A stretch of 64,000 nt of DNA from Brettanomyces bruxellensis (taxonomy: Eukaryota; Ascomycota; Pichiomycetes; Pichiales; Pichiaceae): contig NC_054688.1 in the NCBI RefSeq assembly GCF_011074885.1, positions 1,116,001 through 1,180,000 of the forward strand, read 5' to 3'. The notes beneath the pieces are model-generated. The model was not told the DNA's origin, ran no database searches, and was given only the letters and a program-made list of their open reading frames with translations. The position numbers and the translations under genes are program-made. Each line of letters begins with the position of its first letter. Position 1 is the stretch's first letter. This document shows positions 21,501-32,051 of the stretch, one piece after another.

Positions 21501-21573
21501 ATTGTCTGAAGTCGAGGATACAGATATCCAGGAGCAGGTGAGAAAGCTTCTTGCAGAGTTTGACGAGTACTGA
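18526..21573 (+). CDS. STO1: Sto1/Cbp80, large subunit of nuclear cap-binding complex
   Basis: A 1015-residue protein, longer than the S. cerevisiae protein (861). The N-terminus has the NRKRSFEEADSDYE and KRRRV stretch typical of Cbp80. A MIF4G-type helical repeat follows, with FLSFIYANVVEQPERMQIVSLLVRCCN. The extra length is mostly an acidic Lys/Glu-rich insertion near residues 310-350 and acidic patches near 810 and 900. Cbp80 with Cbp20 binds the m7G cap of nascent Pol II transcripts and links it to splicing, 3' processing and export (established). S. cerevisiae STO1 has a short first exon and an intron; here the N-terminus is contiguous and no intron is needed. The ATG at 18526 is the first in frame. 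Confidence 0.85.
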   Translation: MSDLINRKRSFEEADSDYEPSGLDAHGEKRPQENDYETNKRRRVRHHSNLPPEIETLKEICGGISRLGEHKSLLSSDLVFLSRDIANWIGEGDFKQNFLSFIYANVVEQPERMQIVSLLVRCCNVRNADIGEAVVSHFSGKIEETLTKIQNGQLTAARHNGDDNEPGEVTRLKLESRFLALLAPILTSIDPVLELFYKLISTSISLQEQKTSYSGLAEELYVSFMLSVPYLVYATDRVEETKQKCSKVVEEGSKFEIKHSTYPEKFALCFHSEDKNLLPYEPTRIASLVVDSVKDLDISVFADYHAETEETLERVQNDDKAKNNESNESADGDVEMKKEDIVEKKHEIRSFEVPSADEFAKIELSGTVDSLWKYPRFFNEVFTQGDSSFATIPPKNSYVRLLLQDVIQDEVQNMEFNRITVSRHLMGILGFINDKLFAKLNSSDDKLTIVNDMLNGVDLVENLESNPEIPDNMKEKMLASAKKIQVEFEEGYKSTWKIEQVVTEAVADLMLHVPSTTLPAVYYQNLLADTCGRDWALMKKSEDSAEKVAFAKTVASAIDFFYRNGKTLDYDARRRFIYWMAVQLGSFNFEWKWTEWLDEFLKLGESTYHPTVYMLHNIVGKEVRLSTPSFIRSTLPKQLHQFTDLSLLDQDQVLQFDTLLFGDALAKQCKEANAELLKSDFEDAKPSDEAASGNAETFHLLNQYLFNNEDHIFHEICHSIYTNMQEGESLQSFNDLIAELTSQIKEADESEQPKCGIARYIVVLVTQSVCVIGSRSLSVIDGGALELCGDKIRKVLRLELKDKDTDAEDIDNDQFSDVSDTQQRQKWVIEAVLRLWNREPRIGYLVLEKMRNKELVTSSQIVESLFTAHGTKIPALTELYADELLDRLLLQRNLGESEDDEAEEDHNDQKWTCFAKSCLKTLNTLISDYKDEAEEKGTIDIKSSEKLACEDATVTKKSTDLLWAIDGLLQLVESKLKKDESRKEKLEIFKDALSEVEDTDIQEQVRKLLAEFDEY

Positions 21574-22313
21574 TTTGTAGGAATTGTACAATTATAGCCA
21601 CGTTTAATAGTTGATTGATGTCTTAGTAGATGTTTCAGCATTGTATGAGCACCGTGCAGGCCATGTTATTCAGTGCAAGGATGTAGACGCCGAATCGAAA
21701 TCCGAGGATGAGAAAAATGCTAGGAAAGATGATCAGCAATGCAAAAAAAATTAGAGTGAAAAAAAATAAAAAAATAAAAAAATAAATAAAAAAAAAAATA
21801 AAATTTGGTAGGTCTCTTTCTCGGAAGTACATGGAAGAAAATATGAAATGGATAGACAGTAGTGTGTAACGAAATACCGAATATAAGGAAAGAAAGCACC
21901 AAAAATACAATAAGGAGAGAGAATTCAACAAACAAGTGAATCCCACTCGGAAAAGCCTTCTATTTTTAGGTGCGGTCAAAAGACAGACCTGCAATTGGAA
22001 AGATTGTTCTAAATTATTCAGCAAGTAGATCAATAGAGATGAAAATTCGGGAAGAAGAGTCCAATAGAAAAAAAAAAAAATGCACAACAGCACAACCATA
22101 AGTTATTCCATTGTATTGGTGCATGTCAATTGTGTTTGCTTTAAGCATCTAGATTGTTTTAAGCAGGCGCGTACTGGCCACTGAATTCGCGATGCGTGTT
22201 TTGGCTTACGTACGTGGGCTTGAAGTGGGAGAAGGAAAAAGCGAAGAAAAATATTTGGGGTGGAATTGAGCATACCGGTTTAAGCACGTAAGCAAGCATA
22301 TTAAAGCTTACCG

Positions 22314-22450
22314 ATTTAAGCCAGCACATTTAAGCCAGCACATTTAAGCAGGCACATTTAAGCCAGCACATTTAAGCCAGCACATTTAAGCCAGCACATT
22401 TAAGCAGGCACATTTAAGCAGGCACATTTAAGCATGCACATTTAAGCATA
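22314..22450 (+). repeat. 14-bp tandem array CATTTAAGCCAGCA, about 9-10 copies
   Basis: The 14-bp unit repeats head to tail with C/G changes (CCAGCA, CAGGCA, CATGCA). The core TTTAAGC also occurs singly at about 22139, 22155 and 22279, outside the array. It lies 1.5 kb before FKS1. It is either a simple minisatellite or a cluster of protein-binding sites. Confidence 0.9.
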
Positions 22451-23282
22451 CAGTTTCAGTATATTATTTCAGCACGCAAATTCCAGAATGCAATATTTGA
22501 GACTTGTTTTGGAGGAACTCGAAAGTGGAAACAGGGTGGTGACTAGTGCCTTTGGCCAAACCATGTGGCACAGATAAAACAAAAGACACATGTAGCAAGG
22601 TATTACAGGATTAAGCGCCAGTGAAGTAATTAATTCTGTTTATTTATTCCAAACGCAAATAATCTTTTTTGCGAAATTCGGCATACACGGGGAAGATTAA
22701 GCGCCCTGGCAATAGAGAGATAAAGCGAAATGGGAATAGAAACAGGATGTTAACACCGAATAAAAGGACGAATTAGCAGCCGGAAACGGTTTTATTTTTG
22801 CCTCAAGGCAGTACCATAGACGAATACATCCAACCACAATTGTCAAGTGCGAGTAATAGGTAATACACGATTGTACTATTTTTAAAGCAAAAGATTTTTG
22901 TTCTACTTGATTTTTTTTAATTTTTTTTTTTTAAATTTAATTTTTTCTGTTGTTCGGATATAGTATCTGATCCAGCTTGGATTTTCGCTTCCTGGTTGTT
23001 ATCACTTTTAAGTTATCGTAAGGGTTTGCTTTGATTAAACTCTTGTGGTAGCCAACTGAGCAGCTTTAGTTGGAACATTACTGCTGGAAAGCAAAAGGGA
23101 TACAAATTTTCTTTCGTTGAAGCGATATCAGCACGGAGAATACGAATAACAGTGTTCAATTAGTGGATACTTGAGTTTCATTTCTCTGAGTTGGTTGACA
23201 GTTTTTTTTTTTTTACAAATACATCCAGTCTTATTTATCAGTTGGACACAGCGGCATTTAGTGGATATCAGATTCGCTTAAG

Positions 23283-23976
23283 GTAAGTTTATATGGAGGA
23301 TGTATCGATCTAGTGAAGAGAGCAGAAAATTAGAAAGTTATTTTAGCGCGAGTAATTTTCAAGAGGAGGAGGAATGAGGGGATAAGGGCATGAGAAGAAG
23401 AGAAGATAGAGGATAGAGGATAGAGGATATAGCTTATTGGATTGAGGATTGAGGATCGTAGGGCAAGGGATCAGAAATATCTTTATTAATTTGTTGCTTT
23501 TCTTTGGATGCCTGGAATTGTGATTTGTTTGTTTCGAGACAAGTTTTCTGCGCCTCAGCGAAGGAGATAAAAATTCAAAAGGAGTTGGAGCTGAGATAGA
23601 GGAGGAAAATTTTTTCCTGTATCTGAGATAATCTCCTTTTTTATTTCTTATTGTGTTTGTTGTTATAGGAGAGGTTTCAGCGCGTCGTGTTTAATTTTTT
23701 AATTTTTATTTTTCTGCCCTGCACATATTCTCTGCATGAGGTGCCAAATATTTATTTCTGATCTGGCACGATTGGCTTGAGCTTTTGTTTCTTTCCCGTT
23801 GCCTTTTCCTTTTCATTTCCCTTTCGCTTTCACTTTCTTTATTTTTTTATCCTTTATTCTTCTTTCTCCATTCCTCATTCCTCATTCCTCATTCTCCGGA
23901 GCTTGATTTGCAATCCAAGTCTCGCATTTGGTGGATCGATAGGACACAAAGCAGTTGAATACTAACACCGAAGAAG
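23283..23976 (+). other. Candidate 5' UTR intron of FKS1
   Basis: GTAAGT at 23283-23288 matches the 5' splice site used by LSM2 in this window. TACTAAC at 23960-23966 is a perfect branch site. The only AG dinucleotides before the start codon are at 23972-23973 and 23975-23976, 8 and 11 bases after the branch adenine, so the intron would end exactly at the ATG. The short branch-to-AG spacing (24 in LSM8, 17 in LSM2 intron 1) makes this uncertain. Confidence 0.35.
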
Positions 23977-26900
23977 ATGTCGTACAACGAGAATTATGAC
24001 GGAAACAACGGCCAGCGAGGATACTACGGAGAGAACGGAGCTGGGCAGGCGGATCCTGGGATGAGCCGGGGGGAGTATTACGAACAGGTTCCCCAAGGTG
24101 GACAGGGTGCACAAGGTGGACAGATTCCACAGGATGCAAATGGGTACTACGAACAAGGGTACCAGGATGGCGGATACTATGACCAGCAGGGCCAGGCGAT
24201 GGGCGATCAGGGCCAGCAGGGCCAGCAAAGCCAGCCAATGAACGGTCAGCCGAGCCAGCAGATGGGCAACCAGATGAACAGCCAAATGGGCAACCAACAA
24301 GGATACTACGAGCCCGGCCACGGAGACGAGGCGTACTCGGACTTCAGCTACGGCCAGGCCGGGGGCACAGCATCGGGCACCCAGTACGACGAGTACGGAG
24401 GAGGGGCACAGTACACGCCGTCGCAGATGAGCTACGGCGGGGGAAGGTCGTCGGGGGCATCGACCCCTGCTTACGGGGCAGCCCCGTACGACCAGGGCAT
24501 GGTGGTGCTCCCCACAGACCCGTATCCAGCGTGGACGGCGGACAACCAGGCACCTGTGACTGTGGAACAGATAGAAGATATCTTCATCGACTTGAGCAAC
24601 AAGTTTGGGTTCCAGCGGGACTCGATGAGAAACGTCTTTGACTACTTCATGACGTTGTTGGACTCGCGGTCGTCGCGGATGTCGCCATCGCAGGCATTGC
24701 TCTCATTGCACGCGGACTACGTGGGCGGCGACAGGGCCAACTACAAGCGGTGGTACTTTGCAGCCCAGATGGACATTGACGACGAGATCGGGTTCCGCAA
24801 CTTGGAGGTGGGAAAGATGAGCAGGAAGGCCCGGAAGGCAAAGCGGAAGTCGAAGAAGGCCCGCAAGGCCGTTGAGGAGAACGGGGGCGACACCAGCAAG
24901 ACGCTGAGCGAGTTGGAGGGCGACGACTCGTTGCAGGCGGCTGACTACCGGTGGAAAGCCAAGATGAACGGGCTCACACCCTTTGAAAGAGTCCGGCAGA
25001 TCGCCCTCTGGCTGCTGCTATGGGGCGAGTCGAACCAGGTGCGGTTCACGCCGGAGCTCTTGTGCTTCGTGTACAAGTGTGCCCTGGACTACTTGTACTC
25101 GGACGCCTGCAAGAACCGGACGGACCCTGTGGCAGAGGGTGACTATCTGAACCGCGTGGTGACCCCCGTGTACCAGTTCCTGCGGGACCAGGTGTACCAG
25201 GTGGTGGACGGGCGGTTCGTCAAGCGCGAGCACGACCACAACCACGTGATCGGCTACGACGACGTCAACCAGCTCTTCTGGTACCCGGAGGGCATCGCCC
25301 GGATGGCCGTGGATGACGGCACGCGGATCATCGACTTCCCACCCGAGGAGCGGTTCTTCCACCTCGGCGACGTCGACTGGGACAAGGCCTTCTTCAAGAC
25401 CTACAAGGAGGTCCGGACCTGGCTCCACGTGGTGACCAACTTCAACCGTGTGTGGATCATCCACATCTCCATGTTCTGGATCTACGTTGCGTACAATGCA
25501 CCAACTCTCTACACCCACAACTACGTCCAGGTGTTGAACAACCAGCCGCTTGCATCCTCCCGGTGGGCCTCAGCCGCCCTCGGTGGCACTGTGGCAGTCA
25601 TCATCAACATCTTCGCCACGATCTTTGAGTGGTTCTTCGTGCCCCGGGCATGGGCCGGCCGCCAGCACCTTGCCCGCCGTATGATGTTCCTCGTGCTGCT
25701 CTTAGCAATCAACTTGGCCCCCGTGGTGTTCGTGTTTGCGTGGGCCGGCCTCCAGACGTACTCCAAGTCCGCCTACGCCGTCTCCATCGTCGCGTTCTTC
25801 ATCGCAGTCGCCACGATCTGCTACTTGGCCCTCATGCCTTTGGGCGGGCTCTTCACGTCGTACATGAAGAGTTCGTCGCGTCGCTACGTCGCCCAGCAGA
25901 CCTTCACGGCCTCGTTCTACAAGCTCCACGGCCTCGACATGTACTTGTCGTGGCTCTTATGGTTCTGCGTGTTCATCGCCAAGTTCTCCGAGTCCTACTT
26001 CTTCCTCGTGCTTTCCATCAAGGACCCGATTCGCGACCTCAGCATCAGCGTCATGCGGTGCAGGGGTGAGTCCTGGTTCGGCGACGTCTTGTGTCGCCAG
26101 CAGGCCCGGATCACCTTGGGCCTCATGATCGCAACCGACTTCATCTTGTTCTTCCTCGATACCTACATGTGGTACATCTTGGTCAACTGCGTGTTCTCCG
26201 TCGGCCGCTCCTTCTACTTGGGTATCTCCATCTTGACGCCCTGGAGGAACATCTTCACCCGGCTGCCTAAGCGGATCTACTCCAAGATCCTCGCCACAAC
26301 CGACATGGAGATCAAGTACAAGCCAAAGGTGCTCATCTCCCAGGTCTGGAACGCAATCATCATCTCCATGTACAGGGAGCACTTGCTTGCCATCGACCAC
26401 GTCCAGAAGTTGTTGTACCACCAGGTGCCATCCGAGGTCGAGGGAAAGAGGACTCTTCGGGCCCCCACATTCTTCATTTCCCAGGACGACAACAACTTCG
26501 AGACCGAGTTCTTCCCCAAGAACTCCGAGGCTGAGCGCCGGATATCCTTCTTTGCCCAGTCCTTGGCAACCCCGATCCCAGAGCCTTTGCCAGTCGACAA
26601 CATGCCAACTTTCACCGTCTTCACGCCTCACTACTCTGAGAAGATCTTGCTCTCTTTGCGTGAGATCATCCGCGAGGACGACCAGTTCTCCAGGGTCACC
26701 TTGTTGGAGTACTTGAAGCAGTTGCACCCCATCGAGTGGGACTGCTTTGTCAAGGACACCAAGATCTTGGCCGAAGAGACTGCTGCCTACGAGAACAATG
26801 GCGAGGACAAAGACGACGAGGTCAAGCAGGAGATCGACGACTTGCCCTTCTATTGCATCGGCTTCAAGTCCTCTGCTCCTGAATACACTTTGAGAACTCG

Positions 26901-29706
26901 TATCTGGGCCTCTCTCAGGTCCCAGACCTTGTACAGGACCGTTTCCGGATTCATGAACTACGCTAGGGCCATCAAGTTGTTGTACCGTGTCGAGAACCCG
27001 GAGATTGTGCAGATGTTCGGCGGAAACGCAGAGGGTCTAGAGCGTGAGCTCGAGCGTATGGCCAGAAGAAAGTTCAAGTTTGTCGTTTCCATGCAGCGGT
27101 TGACCAAGTTCAAGCCTGCCGAGTTGGAGAATGCCGAATTCTTGCTCAGGGCCTACCCAGACTTGCAGATTGCCTACTTGGACGAGGAACCACCACTCCA
27201 CGAGGGTGAGGAACCTCGAATCTACTCGGCTCTCATCGATGGCCACTGCGAGATCCTGGAAAATGGAAGAAGAAGACCAAAGTTCAGAATCCAGCTTTCC
27301 GGCAACCCGATCTTGGGAGACGGAAAGTCCGACAACCAGAACCACGCACTTATCTTCACCAGAGGTGAGTACTTGGAGTTGATCGATGCCAACCAGGACA
27401 ACTACTTGGAGGAGTGCTTGAAGATCCGGTCTGTTTTGGCCGAGTTCGAGGACATGAACGTGGAACACGTCAACCCTTACGCTCCAACTTTGAACAAGGA
27501 GCCCGGCAAGGTTACCCACCCCGTTGCCATTGTCGGTGCAAGGGAGTACATCTTCTCCGAGAACTCCGGTGTCTTGGGAGACGTTGCTGCCGGAAAAGAG
27601 CAGACCTTCGGTACCTTGTTTGCCCGTACTCTTGCCCAGATCGGTGGTAAGTTGCATTACGGTCACCCCGATTTCCTAAATGCCATCTGGATGACCACCA
27701 GAGGAGGTATCTCCAAAGCCCAGAAGGGTCTCCACTTGAACGAGGATATCTACGCCGGTATGAAGGCCATGATCCGTGGTGGACGAATCAAGCACTGCGA
27801 GTACTTCCAGTGCGGTAAAGGTAGAGATCTTGGTTTCGGCTCCATCTTGAACTTCACCACCAAGATCGGTGCCGGTATGGGTGAGCAGATTCTTTCCCGT
27901 GAATACTATTACATGGGAACGCAGCTCCCATTGGACCGCTTCCTCACCTTCTACTACGCGCATCTCGGTTTCCATATCAACAACTTGTTCATCCAGCTCT
28001 CGCTTCAGATGTTCATGCTCACCTTGGTCAACTTGAATGGTCTTGCACACGAGTCCATCATCTGCATCTACGACAAGAACAAGCCCATCACCGATATCTT
28101 GTATCCGTTGGGCTGCTACAACTTGTCGCCGGCCATCGACTGGATCAGACGTTACACCTTGTCCATATTCATCGTCTTCTTCATCTCCTTCGTGCCCTTG
28201 TTGGTCCAGGAGTTGATCGAGAGGGGAATCTGGAGAATGTGCTACCGTGTGGGCCGCGACTTCATCTCTCTGTCACCTCTATTCGAGGTCTTCACAGCCC
28301 AGATCTACTCTTCTTCGCTTATTAACAACGTCTGCGTCGGTGGTGCCCGTTATATTGCCACCGGTAGAGGTTTCGCCACTTCCAGAATCCCATTCTCTGT
28401 CTTGTACTCTCGTTTCGCAGACTCTACCATCTACATGGGTGCCAGACTCTTGATCATGCTTCTATTTTCAACCGTCGCTCACTGGCAGCCGGCTTTGCTC
28501 TGGTTCTGGGCCATTATCGTTGCCTTCTTGTTCTCTCCATTCGTCTTCAACCCTCACCAGTTCGCCTGGGATGATTACTTCATCGACTACAGGGATTTCA
28601 TCCGCTGGCTGTCTCGTGGTAACACCAAGTGGCACAGGAATTCGTGGATCGGCTTCGTCCGTCTCACCAGGTCCAGAATCACCGGTTTGAAGCGCAAGAC
28701 CATCGGAGACTCTTCCGAAAAGGGTGCTGGTGACTTCACCAAGCCTCACCGGTCTAACTTGTTGTTCTCGGACACCATTCCGTGCGCACTCTACACGGCT
28801 GGTCTTTTCGTCTGCTTCACATTCATGAATTCTCAGAATGAGGTCAACAAGAGCTCCAAAGTCAACTCCTGTCTCAGAGTCGTCATCTGTGCCTTGGCTC
28901 CAATTGTCATCGACATGGGTGTTCTTGGAGGCTGCTTGGGCATTTCATGTTGTGCAGGCCCACTTTTGGGTGTCTGCTGCAAGAAAACAGGTGCCGTTAT
29001 GGCCGGCATTGCCCACGGTATCGCCGTTGTCGTCAATCTCATCTTCTACATCGTCATGTGGTGCTTGGAGGGCTTCAGTTTCGTCAGAATGTTGATCGGA
29101 CTCGCCACCATGATCTACATCCAGAGATTGGTGTTCAAGATCATCACCTTGTGTTTCCTCACCCGGGAGTTCAAGAATGATCGCTCGAACATCGCCTTCT
29201 GGACCGGTAAATGGTACGGTTCCGGACTTGGAATTGCCGCATGGACTCAACCTACAAGAGAGTTCTTTGCCAAGGTGATCGAGATGTCGCAGTTTGCAGG
29301 AGACTTTGTCTTGGGACACGTGATCCTCTTCCTTCAGTTCCCAATCTTGCTTCTTCCTTACATTGACAAGTGGCACTCCTTGATGTTGTTCTGGTTGAAG
29401 CCTAACAAGCAGATCAGACCTCCGATCTACTCGCTCAAGCAGGCCAGGTTGAGAAAGAGAATGATCAGAAAATACTCTGCCTTGTACTTCTTCGTGCTTA
29501 TCGTCTTTGTTGTGTTGATTGCCGCCCCTGCTGTTGTCGGTGCTATGGACTTGGTCAACTTTGATGACATCTCCTTGCCTTCATTTGCCGAGGGTCTTTT
29601 CCAGCCAAGACACCAGAGTAATAACGATACTGGTTTCGGTTCTGGCACTTACAAGCCTCACTGGACCACCACTACATCCTTGAAGACATTCTCCACCAAG
29701 GCTTGA
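23977..29706 (+). CDS. FKS1: Fks1, catalytic subunit of beta-1,3-glucan synthase
   Basis: A 1909-residue multi-spanning plasma-membrane enzyme, the usual size. It polymerises UDP-glucose into cell-wall beta-1,3-glucan under Rho1 control (established). The N-terminus is a Gly/Gln/Tyr-rich cytosolic tail, followed by [20 protein letters not shown], which is nearly identical to the family. An N-terminal membrane block, a large cytosolic catalytic domain ([40 protein letters not shown]) and a C-terminal membrane block follow. Hot-spot regions known from drug-response studies are at residues 676-684 (FLVLSIKDP) and 1388-1395 (DWIRRYTL). The 5' part uses strongly GC-ending codons and the 3' third is more mixed. 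A leader intron is possible. It converges with ADE17. FKS1 versus a paralogue such as GSC2 cannot be decided from one locus. Confidence 0.96.
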   Translation: MSYNENYDGNNGQRGYYGENGAGQADPGMSRGEYYEQVPQGGQGAQGGQIPQDANGYYEQGYQDGGYYDQQGQAMGDQGQQGQQSQPMNGQPSQQMGNQMNSQMGNQQGYYEPGHGDEAYSDFSYGQAGGTASGTQYDEYGGGAQYTPSQMSYGGGRSSGASTPAYGAAPYDQGMVVLPTDPYPAWTADNQAPVTVEQIEDIFIDLSNKFGFQRDSMRNVFDYFMTLLDSRSSRMSPSQALLSLHADYVGGDRANYKRWYFAAQMDIDDEIGFRNLEVGKMSRKARKAKRKSKKARKAVEENGGDTSKTLSELEGDDSLQAADYRWKAKMNGLTPFERVRQIALWLLLWGESNQVRFTPELLCFVYKCALDYLYSDACKNRTDPVAEGDYLNRVVTPVYQFLRDQVYQVVDGRFVKREHDHNHVIGYDDVNQLFWYPEGIARMAVDDGTRIIDFPPEERFFHLGDVDWDKAFFKTYKEVRTWLHVVTNFNRVWIIHISMFWIYVAYNAPTLYTHNYVQVLNNQPLASSRWASAALGGTVAVIINIFATIFEWFFVPRAWAGRQHLARRMMFLVLLLAINLAPVVFVFAWAGLQTYSKSAYAVSIVAFFIAVATICYLALMPLGGLFTSYMKSSSRRYVAQQTFTASFYKLHGLDMYLSWLLWFCVFIAKFSESYFFLVLSIKDPIRDLSISVMRCRGESWFGDVLCRQQARITLGLMIATDFILFFLDTYMWYILVNCVFSVGRSFYLGISILTPWRNIFTRLPKRIYSKILATTDMEIKYKPKVLISQVWNAIIISMYREHLLAIDHVQKLLYHQVPSEVEGKRTLRAPTFFISQDDNNFETEFFPKNSEAERRISFFAQSLATPIPEPLPVDNMPTFTVFTPHYSEKILLSLREIIREDDQFSRVTLLEYLKQLHPIEWDCFVKDTKILAEETAAYENNGEDKDDEVKQEIDDLPFYCIGFKSSAPEYTLRTRIWASLRSQTLYRTVSGFMNYARAIKLLYRVENPEIVQMFGGNAEGLERELERMARRKFKFVVSMQRLTKFKPAELENAEFLLRAYPDLQIAYLDEEPPLHEGEEPRIYSALIDGHCEILENGRRRPKFRIQLSGNPILGDGKSDNQNHALIFTRGEYLELIDANQDNYLEECLKIRSVLAEFEDMNVEHVNPYAPTLNKEPGKVTHPVAIVGAREYIFSENSGVLGDVAAGKEQTFGTLFARTLAQIGGKLHYGHPDFLNAIWMTTRGGISKAQKGLHLNEDIYAGMKAMIRGGRIKHCEYFQCGKGRDLGFGSILNFTTKIGAGMGEQILSREYYYMGTQLPLDRFLTFYYAHLGFHINNLFIQLSLQMFMLTLVNLNGLAHESIICIYDKNKPITDILYPLGCYNLSPAIDWIRRYTLSIFIVFFISFVPLLVQELIERGIWRMCYRVGRDFISLSPLFEVFTAQIYSSSLINNVCVGGARYIATGRGFATSRIPFSVLYSRFADSTIYMGARLLIMLLFSTVAHWQPALLWFWAIIVAFLFSPFVFNPHQFAWDDYFIDYRDFIRWLSRGNTKWHRNSWIGFVRLTRSRITGLKRKTIGDSSEKGAGDFTKPHRSNLLFSDTIPCALYTAGLFVCFTFMNSQNEVNKSSKVNSCLRVVICALAPIVIDMGVLGGCLGISCCAGPLLGVCCKKTGAVMAGIAHGIAVVVNLIFYIVMWCLEGFSFVRMLIGLATMIYIQRLVFKIITLCFLTREFKNDRSNIAFWTGKWYGSGLGIAAWTQPTREFFAKVIEMSQFAGDFVLGHVILFLQFPILLLPYIDKWHSLMLFWLKPNKQIRPPIYSLKQARLRKRMIRKYSALYFFVLIVFVVLIAAPAVVGAMDLVNFDDISLPSFAEGLFQPRHQSNNDTGFGSGTYKPHWTTTTSLKTFSTKA

Positions 29707-30266
29707 ATGGCTTAGCGGGGATGCTTTGCTTACTTTCCCAAAAGGAGTAAATAGGTGTGCTCTCAGCCCATTTCTTTCTCCGCTTTGCATCATCTTGTCA
29801 TTATACTGTACCATCAGGACTTTTTTTTACTTTGGTGGTGCTTGTTTGGTGTCTGTGTTATATTATATATTTTCTTGTCTTTCTTACTATCTCAGCTTAA
29901 TGCTGATTTTTGTTTGTTTTTCTCATCATTTCCTTGTTTTGAATTTATACTTGTTATTGAGTTTGATGTAGTGTTAATGTAGGTAGAATACATTTTGGCT
30001 TATTTGATTAGCTTCAGTTATTCCTCCCACATAACTTTGGTATTTAGCTTCAGTTACTTTCCTACTTCAGTTACTCTCCTGCTTCAGTTACTCTCCTACC
30101 TCAATTACTTTCATTCTTCAATTACTCAATTACTTTTCCGCCTCAATTACTCTTTCTACTTCTCTCCTACTTCAATGACTTTCCTTCTTCAATTACTTTC
30201 CTACTTCCAGTCCTTAACTTACTTGATCCTCAATTACTCAATATACAAACATACACATTACTAATC
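29707..30266. other. Convergent FKS1/ADE17 3' region with pyrimidine minisatellite
   Basis: About 560 T-rich bases between the two stops. From about 30023 to 30240 degenerate 14-15 bp units of the type TTCAGTTACTYTCCTAC repeat some 14 times. No gene is seen; both genes' terminators should lie here. Confidence 0.75.
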
Positions 30267-32051
30267 CTAATGGTGGAACAACCTGATTGGATTCTCGACA
30301 AAAACAATACCGCGAGCATTGGCAGCATCAATCACCGCCTTGTCGTTAATGGATCCACATGGTGCAGCGATGTACTTGACACCGGAACGAGCAGCCCTGA
30401 AAACATTGTCCGAGAATGGGAAAAATGCATCTGACGAAAGTGCAACATCCGTAAGTTTCGAAAGCCACTCCTTTCTCTCCTCGGCAGACAAAGGCTTTGG
30501 AATTTCGGCAAACTTCGACTCGTAATCGCTCTTTTCAGGCTCCTCGGTTGGAATCTGTCCAGTCACAAACAAGTCAATTGCATTGGCCTTTTCAGGTCTC
30601 TTAACTCCGTGCGCCCACTTCATGGAAAGCACTCTTGGGTGCTGCCTGAACCAAAGATTGTTGCACTTGTCTCCTGCCAATCTCGTACAGTGAATACGTG
30701 ATTGCTGGCCGGCTCCAAGACCAACAACCATACCGTTTTTAGCGTAGCACACTGAGTTCGACTGCGTGTACTTCAAGGCAATTGTAGCAACGGTTAAATC
30801 AATGATGGACTGGTCGGTGAGCTTGGTGTTTTGAGAAACAATCTCTTTGAACGACGACGAGTTGATGATGGCATCATTGTGCTTCTGCTCCAAGCACACT
30901 CCGTACACCTGCCTGGTCTCCTTGGAAGGTGGATTGTAGTTTGGATCAATCTGCAAAATGCAGTACTTACCTCTCTTCTTCTTTTTCAAGATCGCCAAAG
31001 CTTCAGGCTCGTAGCCTGGAGCAATAACACCGTCTGAAACCTCCTTAGAGATGATGGTGGCAGTAGGGACATCGACAATGTTCGAAAGAGCAATGAAATC
31101 ACCGAATGACGACATTCTGTCGGCACCCCTGGCCCTGGCGTAAGCATTTGCCAAAGGTGAGAGGTTCTTGATGTGATCAACAAAGAAAACCTTCTTCTCG
31201 GTCTCGGTCAATGGGATGCCAACTGCAGCACCAGCTGGTGAAACGTGCTTGAAGGATGCAGCAGCAGGAAGATTCAAAGATGCAGAAAGCTCCTTGACCA
31301 AAGGCCACGAGTTAAGAGCATCAAGAAGGTTGATGTAGCCTGGAGCACCGTTCAAAACTGTGAATGGAAGCTTTCCGACCTTCATGAAGGCCTGGGCAGG
31401 CTTCTGGTGAGGATTCACACCATATCTGAGAGGGAGCTGGCAGGTTCCCTCTGCGTATTTCTTCCTGAAGAAGTCAGATATATCCGAATCGTACTGTGCA
31501 GTTCTCTCGAAGGCTTTTAGTGCAAACTTCTTTCTGAGGGGCTCCGAAATCTCGTTGTACTGCTGGAGATCCTCGAGGAATGCCGGATAGTCGTTTGGAT
31601 CCGAAACAATCGTCACTCTCGCATGATTCTTGGCTGCTGCACGGAGCAAGGTGACTCCTCCAATATCAATCTGCTCAACTGCCTCCGCAATTGTCACATT
31701 TATCTTGGCAACTGTTTCCTCAAATGGGTACAAGTTGCAAACGACGAAGTCCACCTTTTCAATGTGGTACTGGGCCAGCTCCTTGTTGTCAGACTCCGTG
31801 TCTCTTGCCAAAATACCTCCATGAACTGCAGGATGCAAAGTTTTAACCCGGCCACCAAGCATCTCTGGGGCATGGGTAATGGTTGAAACATCTTCCACCG
31901 GGAAACCTGACTCCCTCAAAAGACGGGCTGTGCCTCCGGAAGCTAGCAATCTCACCTTGTGGGCAATGAGGCCCTTGGCAAGGTCAAGTAGTCCGGTTTT
32001 ATCGTAGACAGACAAAATTGCTGTCTTCTCGTAAGCTTTCGTTTCTGCCAT
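30267..32051 (-). CDS. ADE17: Bifunctional AICAR transformylase / IMP cyclohydrolase
   Basis: A 594-residue enzyme that performs the last two steps of purine synthesis: AICAR to FAICAR with 10-formyl-THF, then ring closure to IMP. The N-terminal MGS-like cyclohydrolase domain starts [19 protein letters not shown] and contains [18 protein letters not shown]. The C-terminal transformylase domain has [12 protein letters not shown] with the catalytic Lys-His pair at 268-269, and [16 protein letters not shown]. The protein ends NPIRLFHH, as in other yeasts. The start was set at ATG 32049-32051; the frame stays open 11 codons further upstream but has no ATG. The C-terminal [23 protein letters not shown] is complete. 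S. cerevisiae has two isozymes (ADE16, ADE17), and one locus cannot show which this matches. A GAGTCA (Bas1/Gcn4-type core) lies about 620 bp upstream. Confidence 0.96.
   Translation of the reverse strand: MAETKAYEKTAILSVYDKTGLLDLAKGLIAHKVRLLASGGTARLLRESGFPVEDVSTITHAPEMLGGRVKTLHPAVHGGILARDTESDNKELAQYHIEKVDFVVCNLYPFEETVAKINVTIAEAVEQIDIGGVTLLRAAAKNHARVTIVSDPNDYPAFLEDLQQYNEISEPLRKKFALKAFERTAQYDSDISDFFRKKYAEGTCQLPLRYGVNPHQKPAQAFMKVGKLPFTVLNGAPGYINLLDALNSWPLVKELSASLNLPAAASFKHVSPAGAAVGIPLTETEKKVFFVDHIKNLSPLANAYARARGADRMSSFGDFIALSNIVDVPTATIISKEVSDGVIAPGYEPEALAILKKKKRGKYCILQIDPNYNPPSKETRQVYGVCLEQKHNDAIINSSSFKEIVSQNTKLTDQSIIDLTVATIALKYTQSNSVCYAKNGMVVGLGAGQQSRIHCTRLAGDKCNNLWFRQHPRVLSMKWAHGVKRPEKANAIDLFVTGQIPTEEPEKSDYESKFAEIPKPLSAEERKEWLSKLTDVALSSDAFFPFSDNVFRAARSGVKYIAAPCGSINDKAVIDAANARGIVFVENPIRLFHH

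Larger units (their letters stand above)
21574..23976 (+). promoter_or_regulatory. 2.4 kb STO1-FKS1 intergenic region / FKS1 leader
   Basis: No protein gene supported. It contains A-runs near 21745-21800, a TTTAAGC-rich tandem array, a GTAAGT at 23283-23288, and a perfect TACTAAC at 23960-23966 directly before the FKS1 start. The last 200 bases are pyrimidine-rich. Most of it is probably FKS1 promoter and 5' UTR, in keeping with heavy regulation of glucan synthase (inference). Confidence 0.55.

Noticed and set aside
21635..22099. 154-codon T-rich minus-strand frame after STO1
   Set aside because: Phe/Leu-rich translation of A-runs, no family resemblance.
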